The notes under the pieces: model-generated
The model's database searches: none
Seen by the model: the letters and a program-made list of their open reading frames with translations, nothing else
Told to the model about the DNA's origin: nothing
NCBI GenBank assembly: GCA_958370325.1
Contig: CATXJW010000021.1
Coordinates: 1 to 33,395 of the forward strand
Length of the DNA: 33,395 nt
Reading direction: 5' to 3'
From: an uncultured Collinsella sp.
GTDB lineage: Bacteria; Actinomycetota; Coriobacteriia; Coriobacteriales; Coriobacteriaceae
Shown: one piece after another, positions 14,913 through 22,061 of the stretch
Numbering within the stretch: the stretch's first letter is position 1
How the letters are laid out: the number at the start of each line of letters is the position of its first letter
Made by a program: the position numbers and the translations under genes

Positions 14913-15129
14913 TGGCCAAAAAATGGCAAGTATGAGTACTGTCACCAATTTAGTAACAGGCAATTTTGGCCTCTCGGACAGATTTTGCGCTCAGTGTCGC
15001 CAACCTGATGCTTAGTTATTCTACATTTGTTTATTATCTTCTTACTTTATGACGCCTCCGAGTCCTAAATTCCTTGATTTTGCTGTTATTGATTTAGTAA
15101 CAGTACTCATATTTGCCATATTTTGGCCA
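14913..15129. repeat. 217-bp element bounded by 30-bp inverted repeats (MITE-like)
   Basis: The ends 14913-14942 and 15100-15129 are inverted copies with 28 of 30 matches; both start TGGCCAAAA and read inward to GAGTACTGT. Weaker similarity (YAC...TAACAG) continues 15-20 bp further in. The 157-bp interior is AT-rich and has no gene. No target duplication is obvious. It could be a non-autonomous mobile element or a pair of regulatory repeats. Confidence 0.6.
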
Positions 15130-15163
15130 GGGCATATGATTAACCCCCTATTTTCGACGTGAA

Positions 15164-16273
15164 TTAGACCGGCTTAAGCCCAAAACACGCCCGCAGCGTG
15201 TTAAGCAACGCCTCTTGCTTCTTCCTGCGGGCATCGACACGATTCCGGTACCGCTTTCGCATACGCTGGTGCATGCGCCATGCGAGCGCTTCCATCGCTT
15301 CCATGTCGCAGAGCATTTCGTTATTGACCGTCGCGACCTCGATTCCCATAGTAATCAAGCCCGTGTTGCGCTTTTCATCATGGATACGTCCCCTCCGAGA
15401 GGAATGGCCCAGCTCACCGTTGTATTCCAGGTCAAACCGGGCTGCTTCTTGATACGCATCGCAAACTGCATGAGGCATCCCCGAGATTGCCTGCGCACGG
15501 TCATCGAACTCGATCTTATAGTCGGTCTTAAAAGGTCCGCAGGCAAACCCGCCATAGGAAAACGGAAGCGAAAACAGGGCGAGCATGATGCACTCCATAG
15601 GCGAGAGCAGGTTTTCTGACAGGTAGGGACACAGACGCAGCAGCTGTTTGGCCACATTCCCCTTGCATGCCACAAGGTAATCTGCCAGACGATCGGGCGT
15701 CAGCGCCGGCTCGACTTCAAAGTAGCCCACGTCTGCTGGCTGGTCCTTGTCCTTTGCAAGTTTATTCGTAACAGGCGAGGTGTAGGGAGGCAGATACTTC
15801 CCGCGGTCGCTCAGTGAAATCTTAGAGCACAGCTCCTGGGCCAGGGCAAACGCCTGGATGCAGCCGACCTCGCGCGCAACGGCAACACAAAGGGCCTCGG
15901 GAGATAGGCTGTACACCCCCGGTTCCACCTCTAGAATCGAGCCGGCGGGCAACCCGGAACACACGGACCAGCCCACGCCAGGCATGCGGCGGCGCTGCGC
16001 CGCAGATCCCACCAGCAAGCACAGATCTTCTTGCACCTCGCCGCTTTTGGCTCCAATTCGCACCAAGTCGGGAAGATAGATATCCTCGGTCGAAGGCGAC
16101 GACGTGCGCAGCACACGGCGCTCTTCATCGGGATTAAGGTCCTTCCAGCTGATATAGCCCATCTGCCGGCGCTCGGCGCGCATCATGCGCAGCGCTGAAG
16201 CGCCTGTTAGGATTACGGAAGCCGCTAGCTGTTCGCCTGTCGGCTCGTTGCGCCGCTCAATCTTCACTGCCAC
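15164..16273 (-). CDS. Coriobacteriia-type protein with DUF559/Vsr-like C-terminal domain
   Basis: The product is 369 residues from a GTG at 16273, which has AGGGG seven to eight bases upstream and lies 10 bp after comF. The middle contains LPAGSILEVEPGVYSLSPEALCV, a pattern resembling AbiEi-like regulators joined to nuclease domains. The C-terminal part (about 272-335) has FDLEYNGELGH, then D299 and R302, matching the spacing of catalytic D/E and H in DUF559 (Vsr-like PD-(D/E)xK) nucleases, though in divergent form. Nuclease activity is an inference. No partner toxin or methylase is next to it. The frame is open further upstream, but that part is the shadow of comF. Confidence 0.6.
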   Translation of the reverse strand: MAVKIERRNEPTGEQLAASVILTGASALRMMRAERRQMGYISWKDLNPDEERRVLRTSSPSTEDIYLPDLVRIGAKSGEVQEDLCLLVGSAAQRRRMPGVGWSVCSGLPAGSILEVEPGVYSLSPEALCVAVAREVGCIQAFALAQELCSKISLSDRGKYLPPYTSPVTNKLAKDKDQPADVGYFEVEPALTPDRLADYLVACKGNVAKQLLRLCPYLSENLLSPMECIMLALFSLPFSYGGFACGPFKTDYKIEFDDRAQAISGMPHAVCDAYQEAARFDLEYNGELGHSSRRGRIHDEKRNTGLITMGIEVATVNNEMLCDMEAMEALAWRMHQRMRKRYRNRVDARRKKQEALLNTLRACFGLKPV

Positions 16274-16283
16274 AAAACCACCC

Positions 16284-17090
16284 CTACCAAACACGTGCGA
16301 TAGCGAGGCCATCGACTGCCGCAGCGCCGGCACGCTTGAGCTCCGCCGAGGCTGCTGCCATGGTCGCGCCCGTGGTGATAACGTCATCGATAAGCAGTAG
16401 GCGGCGGCCGTGCACGTCCTCAACCGTCTCGTACATGCCTTGGGCACGCTCGCGACGCTCCTCACGACCGAGTTCGCGCTGGTCGCCATGCCCGTACTTG
16501 ACGAGGGCATCGAGCAGAGGAACACCCGACAGCTCGCAAAATGGGCGCGCAATGGCCTCCATATGATCAAAGCCACGCCGCCGAAACGCTGCCGCCGTCG
16601 CAGGCACAAACACCACCGCATCCGCACCGGACAGCACACCTCCTAAGCGTTCGGGCGCTGCGACCTGGGCATGCAGGGCGGTGTCGTAGAGCAGCTCCGC
16701 CAGATGCGGCGCCAGGCGTCGCTCGCCCGCGTCCTTGTACGCTTTAATGATGCGCGGCAGCGGATGCGCATAGACGGAGCACGCCAGGCAGCGGTCGAGC
16801 GCCTCCGCCATTGCCGAGGACGTGCCCTCGACCGAACACTCAGTGCACAGCAAATCCCCAAACGGGGCGCCGCATCGGGTACAGCTATGACGTGGGTCGA
16901 TGAGCGTGAGCGCGGCCAGGCAGTCTTGGCAAATAAGCGCACCGGCGCGCTCGCAGCCGGCACATCGTGTTGGCGACAATGCCTCGAGTGCCTCGCGTGC
17001 CGCCCGCTCGGCAAACGGCAGCAATTCGTCCGCAAACGGTAGGGCGCCGGCACCCTGCAGACGGCTCAATTTGTTCAGATGGCTCTTCAA
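16284..17090 (-). CDS. comF: ComF-family amidophosphoribosyltransferase-like protein
   Basis: The product is 268 residues. An N-terminal zinc-binding region has four CxxC-type pairs (Cys43/46, 54/57, 70/73, 82/85). A phosphoribosyltransferase domain follows, with the PRPP loop LLIDDVITTGAT (residues 232-243). ComF is needed for natural transformation in other bacteria and may act on DNA entering the cytoplasm; here its role is inferred. The start is a TTG at 17090 with GGGAGGG seven bases upstream. That ribosome-binding site is fully inside a 12-bp stem (17094-17129). Confidence 0.9.
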   Translation of the reverse strand: MKSHLNKLSRLQGAGALPFADELLPFAERAAREALEALSPTRCAGCERAGALICQDCLAALTLIDPRHSCTRCGAPFGDLLCTECSVEGTSSAMAEALDRCLACSVYAHPLPRIIKAYKDAGERRLAPHLAELLYDTALHAQVAAPERLGGVLSGADAVVFVPATAAAFRRRGFDHMEAIARPFCELSGVPLLDALVKYGHGDQRELGREERRERAQGMYETVEDVHGRRLLLIDDVITTGATMAAASAELKRAGAAAVDGLAIARVW

Positions 17091-17093
17091 GAC

Positions 17094-17129
17094 ACAACCC
17101 TCCCTACGTTCGGTCGCAGGGAGGGTTGT
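17094..17129 (-). promoter_or_regulatory. Hairpin enclosing the comF ribosome-binding site
   Basis: ACAACCCTCCCT (17094-17105) is a perfect 12-bp inverted match of AGGGAGGGTTGT (17118-17129) with a 12-nt loop. In the minus-strand mRNA the right arm holds AGGGAGGG, the comF ribosome-binding site. No U tract follows, so it is more likely a translational block or attenuator than a terminator of ricT. Confidence 0.65.
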
Positions 17130-17192
17130 TGATTCAGCGCTATGGTACCCCGACGCGATTGGGGTAAGGCGGGTTAAATCCGCTCGCGGGCG

Positions 17193-18893
17193 TTATTCGC
17201 CGGCGGGCGGTTGTGGTGCGGCCGAAGACGGGGTCGAGCCCTCGCCACCATTCTGGCGCGGCTTGCGGGAACGGCGACGACGACGGCGCTTTTGGCCCTG
17301 GTCGGCCGAGCCCTCGCCACCGCGATCTTCGCGCGACTCGCGCTCGTCGCGAGCGGCGCCACGCGAAGCCTTGGCAGCCGCTCCCCCGCCATCTCCGGGA
17401 CGACGGCGCGTGACCTTGACCTCGCCATCCGAGACCTGATCGGCAACGGAGGGCACTGAGGGCTTCTGTTGCGTGCCCGAGGAATGGCGACGGCGCGGAC
17501 GCGGCGCGCGCTCATCCTCGCCACGTGACTTGCCGCCCTTGTCGGCAGGCGCATCGGAACCCGAGGGGCCCTTGGAAGCGGCACCGGCCTCGCGAGCAGC
17601 TGCGGCGCGGAAGGCATCCTCGCGCTCCTCGCTCGACAGGTGACGGCGGCGACGGCGCGTGGGGTTCATGCCACCGCCGCGGTTTTGCTGCTGAGGCTGC
17701 TGAGTCTCGCGCTCGCGGGAGGAGTTCTTGTCTGCAGCTGCAACCTCGCCGACATCGCCCGAGCCCGCGCGCTTGCGACGACGACGGCCACCGGCGGCCT
17801 CCTCGGCCTCAGGCGTTGCGGCATTGCCACGGCCCTTTCCGCGGCCACGACCCTCGCCCTGCCCCTGACCGGCGCGAGCATCGGATTCAGCATCGCGACG
17901 ACGGCGCTTGGGCATCGACGTACCGGCCAGACGGTCGGCGCTCGACAGGCCATCGCCCACGTCGACGCCGTTCTCGCGGTCGAGCTCCATGAGCGCCAGG
18001 CGCATCTCGGGCGACTCGATGCGCTCGAGCACGTCGCGCGTCACGCAGTCGGGGCGGCAGTTGCAGCCCTGCTCGGCGGCCTTCTTTTTGCAGCCCTCCG
18101 AGCAGGTCATATCGGCCAGGTTGACCTTAAAGACCTTGCCGTTCTCCAGGCGCAGCACCAGCTGCTCACGCGGCGTGTCATATTCCTGAATACGCGCCTT
18201 GCCGAGCGGCGTATCGATGAGCGTCTTCTTTTTGGGCGCGCGGCTCTTAAAGTCCTTGTACGCTTCGAACTCATAGCGCAGGCAGCACATCAGGCGGCCG
18301 CAAACGCCGCTGATCTTGGAGGAATTGAGCGGCAGGTCCTGCTCTTTTGCCATGCGGATCGAGACGGGCTCAAACTGTCCGCCAAAGCGCGTGCAACAGA
18401 GCTCCTGGCCGCACTGGGCATAGCCGCCCACCAGGCGAGTCTCGTCGCGCACGCCGATCTGGCGCATGTCGACGCGAATGTGCAGCGTCGAGGACAGATC
18501 CTTGACGAGCTGGCGAAAATCGACGCGCTCCTCGGCCGCAAAGTAGAACACGGCCTTCTCGCCGCCAAACAGGTACTCGACGCCGACCGGCTTCATCTCG
18601 AGGTCGAGCTCTTTGACCAGACGGCGGAAATCGATCATGGCCTCGTCGCCCTGGATGGCAAGATCGTCGGCAAGCTGCAGGTCGATGTCGCTCGCCACGC
18701 GCAGCACGGGCTTGAGCGGCTGACCGATCTCGTCTTGCGGCACCTCGAAGGGATCGGCCGTGACCAAGCCGATCTCGGTTCCGCGCTCGGTGGAGCAAAT
18801 GGCATAATCGGCCTCGAGGATATCCAGGTCCTGCGGGTCAAACCACAGGTCGCGCGAGGCGTAGGTAAACTTAACGGGTACGACTAACGGCAT
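17193..18893 (-). CDS. ricT: RicT-like PSP1-domain protein with long basic disordered tail
   Basis: The product is 566 residues, about twice the usual length. Residues 1-290 match RicT/YaaT (PSP1 domain), an Fe-S protein that works with RNase Y in mRNA maturation in Bacillus. Conserved cysteines lie at 161, 166, 167, 198, 203 and 204 (CGQELCC and GVCGRLMCC). A second cluster of five Cys is at 264-283. Residues 325-566 are low-complexity, rich in Arg, Gly, Glu and Ala, with repeated RRRRR runs typical of RNA-binding disordered regions. It starts inside the end of holB (10-bp overlap) with GGAAGG upstream. The tmk-holB-ricT order is also seen in Bacillus. Confidence 0.88.
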   Translation of the reverse strand: MPLVVPVKFTYASRDLWFDPQDLDILEADYAICSTERGTEIGLVTADPFEVPQDEIGQPLKPVLRVASDIDLQLADDLAIQGDEAMIDFRRLVKELDLEMKPVGVEYLFGGEKAVFYFAAEERVDFRQLVKDLSSTLHIRVDMRQIGVRDETRLVGGYAQCGQELCCTRFGGQFEPVSIRMAKEQDLPLNSSKISGVCGRLMCCLRYEFEAYKDFKSRAPKKKTLIDTPLGKARIQEYDTPREQLVLRLENGKVFKVNLADMTCSEGCKKKAAEQGCNCRPDCVTRDVLERIESPEMRLALMELDRENGVDVGDGLSSADRLAGTSMPKRRRRDAESDARAGQGQGEGRGRGKGRGNAATPEAEEAAGGRRRRKRAGSGDVGEVAAADKNSSRERETQQPQQQNRGGGMNPTRRRRRHLSSEEREDAFRAAAAREAGAASKGPSGSDAPADKGGKSRGEDERAPRPRRRHSSGTQQKPSVPSVADQVSDGEVKVTRRRPGDGGGAAAKASRGAARDERESREDRGGEGSADQGQKRRRRRRSRKPRQNGGEGSTPSSAAPQPPAGE

Positions 18894-20011
18894 TTCAGTG
18901 CCTTCCTGATATCGAACAGCATGACCTCGATGGCCAGCTGGGGAGTAACGTTTCTGGCGATGTTGCGCTCGGCGGTCGCGACCGCCTCGAGCGCCTGGGT
19001 GGCACCCGCAACATTGGTCGCGGCGGCAAGCCGACCGATCGTGTCGCGCACATCCTCGTTCACCACGTCGGCTGCCTCGTCCTGAAGTGTCAGCAGCACG
19101 TCGCGCATGAGCGTCCGCGCGCTCGCCAGCGCTTCCATGATACCCGAACGCTCGCGCGCGTTGAGTTCGCGCTTGTTGCGGTCCTCAAGCTGCTTCAATG
19201 CTCCACGCGACAGGTAGTCGGCGTTTTGCTCGAGTACCTTTTCCTGCGTGGACTTGACCTCGGCGAGCGGCGCCTTAACGGCGACGATGAGCGACTTGGC
19301 GCGACTGAGCACGTCGGCCTCGTCGGCGGCAATGAGTGAGTCGATGGCACGGACCATCTGACGGCGGGCGTCCTGGCGCTCGGCGCTCTTAAGAAACTCG
19401 ATGCCGCGTGTGGGGCTTCCCGCCACGGCGACCGCCATGCGGCAACGCGCAGGGTCCTGACCGGTGGCGCGGCTCACGGCCTGCGCGGCGACGGCGGGCG
19501 ATACCAGCCGAAACGGCACGCACTGGCAACGACTCACGATAGTGGGCAGCATCACGTCGGCCGAGGTACCCAACAGGATGAACATAACGCCCTCGGGCGG
19601 CTCCTCGAGCGTTTTGAGCAGCGCGTTGGCGGTGTTGGCGCGCAGCTGCTCGGCACGGTCGATGATGTAGACCTTTGCCTTGGCGCGGATGGGCGCCAGC
19701 GGCACGTCGTCGAGCAGCTCGCGGGTCTGGGCGATGAGGTAGCCCGTGGCGCTCTCGGGCGTGTAATAGTGCACGTCGGGATGCGTATGCCGAGAGACGC
19801 GCACGCAGCTGTCGCATGCGCCGCAGCCGTCCTGCTCGCACAGGAAGGCTTGGGCGAGCGCCCACGCGGCGTCGAGCTTGCCCGCGCCGGGCGCACCCAA
19901 AAACAGGTAGGCGTGCGATGCGCGACCGCTAGCGACGGCATTGGTCAAAAAGTCACGCACGCGTTCTTGGGTGTCGAGCTTGGCCAGCAGGCTTGCCTGA
20001 GCGGGGGCCAT
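18884..20011 (-). CDS. holB: DNA polymerase III delta-prime subunit
   Basis: The product is 375 residues. It belongs to the AAA+ clamp-loader family that loads the sliding clamp. The zinc module CEQDGCGACDSC (residues 58-69) and the sensor/RFC-box sequence LLKTLEEPPEGVMFILLGTS are diagnostic. The P-loop is GAPGAGKL (39-46), with Leu in place of Ser/Thr, which fits a subunit that does not hydrolyse ATP. The ATG at 20011 has AAGGAGG nine bases upstream and immediately follows the tmk stop codon. The same operon continues into ricT. Confidence 0.9.
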   Translation of the reverse strand: MAPAQASLLAKLDTQERVRDFLTNAVASGRASHAYLFLGAPGAGKLDAAWALAQAFLCEQDGCGACDSCVRVSRHTHPDVHYYTPESATGYLIAQTRELLDDVPLAPIRAKAKVYIIDRAEQLRANTANALLKTLEEPPEGVMFILLGTSADVMLPTIVSRCQCVPFRLVSPAVAAQAVSRATGQDPARCRMAVAVAGSPTRGIEFLKSAERQDARRQMVRAIDSLIAADEADVLSRAKSLIVAVKAPLAEVKSTQEKVLEQNADYLSRGALKQLEDRNKRELNARERSGIMEALASARTLMRDVLLTLQDEAADVVNEDVRDTIGRLAAATNVAGATQALEAVATAERNIARNVTPQLAIEVMLFDIRKALKCR

Positions 20012-20012
20012 G

Positions 20013-20696
20013 TTACTCGGCCTCCTTGGCAAGCGCGGCGGCGACGGCTTCCCGCGGAATGTCGAGACCGTACGCGCGAACCCGCTCGACCGTCTGCGCG
20101 AAGACGTCCTCGATGGACGCGGTCGCGTCGATGAGCTTTACGCGGTTTGGTTCCTCGGCGGCAATTGCGCAAAACCCCTCGTAAACACGCTCCTGGAATG
20201 CCATGCCCTTGGCCTCCATGCGATCCGCCGCACCGCGGGCCGCCATGCGTAGCGCCGCCTGCTCGGGCGTGATGTGGTAGACGAGTGTGAGCGCCGGGTG
20301 CGTTCCCGCGACGGCCAGGTTGTTGGCGTCGCGCACCATCTGGCGATCGAGGCCATCGGCAAATGCCTGGTAGCAGGTCGTGGAATCGTAGAAGCGATCG
20401 CACAGGACCACCTTGCCGGCCGCAAGGGCGGGGGCTATGACCTCGTGCACCAACTGGGCGCGCGCCGCCTCGTAGAGCAGCAACTCGCAGGTGTCTCCCA
20501 TCGCCGTGTTGGCGGGATCGAGCAGCAGGGCACGAATCTTCTCGCTGATGGCGGTGCCACCCGGCTCGCGCAGGCTCACAACCTGGTGGCCAGCGAGTTC
20601 GAGCGCACGGGCAAGCAGGCGCGCCTGCGTGGACTTGCCGGCACCGTCGACGCCCTCGAGCGTGATAAAGCTATGTTGAGCGGGCTCAAAAGCCAT
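20013..20696 (-). CDS. tmk: Thymidylate kinase
   Basis: The product is 227 residues. It phosphorylates dTMP to dTDP. Visible motifs are the P-loop EGVDGAGKST (14-23), LREPGG (42-47), and CDRFYDSTTCYQ (99-110), which carries the DR(Y/F) catalytic signature. A lid region with Arg residues follows (RMAARGAADRME). The length is normal. It is the first gene of the tmk-holB-ricT unit; the ATG at 20696 has a GGAAGGGG site. Upstream lies a REP-like palindrome. Confidence 0.95.
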   Translation of the reverse strand: MAFEPAQHSFITLEGVDGAGKSTQARLLARALELAGHQVVSLREPGGTAISEKIRALLLDPANTAMGDTCELLLYEAARAQLVHEVIAPALAAGKVVLCDRFYDSTTCYQAFADGLDRQMVRDANNLAVAGTHPALTLVYHITPEQAALRMAARGAADRMEAKGMAFQERVYEGFCAIAAEEPNRVKLIDATASIEDVFAQTVERVRAYGLDIPREAVAAALAKEAE

Positions 20697-20770
20697 GGGC
20701 GCAGCCCCTTCCTACAAGGCGCGTAAATGCGAGTTATAGCAACCAAGCCATGATACCCCAGTGCTCGGCG

Positions 20771-20866
20771 CGTCCCCAATGGCTAAAGGTGCCTTTCCAA
20801 AGTTGCGGTGAAATAGGGACTGATTGAAGCTCTGAGACCGCCAAACAGTCCCTATTTCACCGCAAC
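20771..20866. repeat. REP-like element A with perfect 21-bp inverted repeat
   Basis: A 21-bp arm (20802-20822) is perfectly inverted at 20846-20866, with a 23-nt loop. The arms contain AGGGAC/GTCCCT. Just before it, CGTCCCCAATGGCTAAA (20771-20787) matches element C at 29419-29435 in 16 of 17 bases. It lies between the diverging tmk and zinc-ribbon genes. Confidence 0.7.
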
Positions 20867-20893
20867 GTATGATGGGGAATTTTGGATGCTGGG

Positions 20894-20899
20894 TATAAT
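20894..20899 (+). promoter_or_regulatory. -10 box of the zinc-ribbon gene
   Basis: A perfect TATAAT lies 38 bp before the ATG at 20937. No clear -35 hexamer is seen at 16-18 bp. The right arm of REP element A ends about 27 bp upstream. Confidence 0.5.
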
Positions 20900-20936
20900 C
20901 GTCGTATTGCATTGAAATGTGGCGAAAGGAGTGGCA

Positions 20937-21920
20937 ATGTCTCGGTATTGCGCCTCGTGCGGCAAGCTTCTTGCGGATGATGCCAAGTTCTGCACCTCGT
21001 GCGGTGCACCCGTTGAGCAAACAGCCGCGAGCGATAGCCAGCCCGCTTTTGAGCAGACCGGCTCCCTTGATACGCCGCAAGCCAAGGCGGACGACTCCCT
21101 CGCCTATAGCCCCGACCCCGCCGCAAGCCCCGCGGCCGTCGAGACCACGCAGCGCATACCCATCGCGAGCGGCTCGCCCCAACAGCAGCCGGCTCCCGCA
21201 TACGCGCCCGCTTCGCCACAGACCCCCGCTCCCAAAAAGAGCGGCACCGGGCCGCTTATCGCCGTTATCGTTGTGCTGGTGGCGATCATCATCGCCCTGG
21301 TCATCTTCTTTGCAATCAGACCGTTCGACAACGCCGCCACGCAGACGACTGCCGAGGTAGCTAAGCTGCACCATGACGTAGACGACGATGACCTAAAGCC
21401 TCTCGGCGATCCCAACAGCCTGTACGACGATGATGACGATGACGACGAGGATGGCGGCGAAGCAACGCTCTCTGAGCAGAACCTCTACCGCCGACTGAGC
21501 GAATACTACGACCTGCTCGAAGATCTCGACAGCCAGGTCCGTGGCTGCGCGCAGAACTTCAACGGCAACTATCTGGAAGAGGATCGAACCACCCGTCAAA
21601 ATCTCGCCGACGTCGCCGAGCGCACGGAGGACACCATCGAGCAGTATTACGACATCGTCGAGGACCTGGACGTCCCGACGAGCTCCAAGAACTACAGCTC
21701 CTGGAAGGACATCATCGCCCTGTACGACGACCTGGATCACCGCATTGACGCAATCTGTGATGCCTGGGAGATCAGCCTGAAATACGCCAAGCCTGCGGAC
21801 CACAAGAATGAGATCGTGGCGCCGCTGTCGCGCGACAACGTGGCGGGCACCAATGACAATAAGTACCGCCTAGACTTTGAGGAGCGCTATCCCGGCGCCA
21901 AGCCTGTCGAGGTGAACTAG
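20937..21920 (+). CDS. Zinc-ribbon single-span membrane protein with poly-Asp segment
   Basis: The product is 327 residues. The N-terminal zinc ribbon (residues 4-27) has two CxxC pairs, CASCG and CTSCG. A Pro/Ala/Gln-rich linker leads to one membrane segment (about 106-127). The outer part begins with an Asp-rich stretch (148-173, including seven consecutive Asp) that could bind cations. It ends in a helical region (178-300) rich in Leu, Tyr and Asp, resembling a coiled or helical bundle. The ATG at 20937 has AAAGGAG five bases upstream. Function unknown; the ribbon-plus-membrane layout is common in Gram-positive stress or signalling proteins. Confidence 0.7.
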   Translation: MSRYCASCGKLLADDAKFCTSCGAPVEQTAASDSQPAFEQTGSLDTPQAKADDSLAYSPDPAASPAAVETTQRIPIASGSPQQQPAPAYAPASPQTPAPKKSGTGPLIAVIVVLVAIIIALVIFFAIRPFDNAATQTTAEVAKLHHDVDDDDLKPLGDPNSLYDDDDDDDEDGGEATLSEQNLYRRLSEYYDLLEDLDSQVRGCAQNFNGNYLEEDRTTRQNLADVAERTEDTIEQYYDIVEDLDVPTSSKNYSSWKDIIALYDDLDHRIDAICDAWEISLKYAKPADHKNEIVAPLSRDNVAGTNDNKYRLDFEERYPGAKPVEVN

Positions 21921-21938
21921 CGCTTTGTCGTTCCCGAG

Positions 21939-21996
21939 CCGGCAGTTAGGGACGTTCCTAAACTGCCGGCAGAAAAGGAACGTCCCTAACTGCCGG
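21939..21996. repeat. REP-like element B with perfect 20-bp inverted repeat
   Basis: The arm 21939-21958 is perfectly inverted at 21977-21996. It contains AGGGACGTTCC. The loop holds a third GCCGGCAG-type half-copy, allowing an alternative hairpin. It lies between the zinc-ribbon stop codon and a terminator. Confidence 0.7.
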
Positions 21997-21998
21997 TC

Positions 21999-22039
21999 AA
22001 AAAAACGAGCGAGGATCATGAGACCCTCGCTCGTTTTTT
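21999..22039. terminator. Strong bidirectional terminator
   Basis: A run of seven A (21999-22005), stem CGAGCGAGG (22006-22014) with CCTCGCTCG (22025-22033), then six T. It lies between the converging zinc-ribbon gene and topA and can serve both. Confidence 0.9.
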
Positions 22040-22061
22040 GGGCATTGTTTCGACTGCGCCG

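Noticed and set aside
15164..16639. Longer version of the DUF559-like gene starting at 16639
   Set aside because: The first 120 residues overlap comF in another frame and are Arg/Ser-rich shadow; the GTG at 16273 has a ribosome-binding site.
17094..17129. Hairpin as a plain terminator for ricT
   Set aside because: No U tract follows on the minus strand and the stem contains the comF ribosome-binding site, so a regulatory role is preferred.
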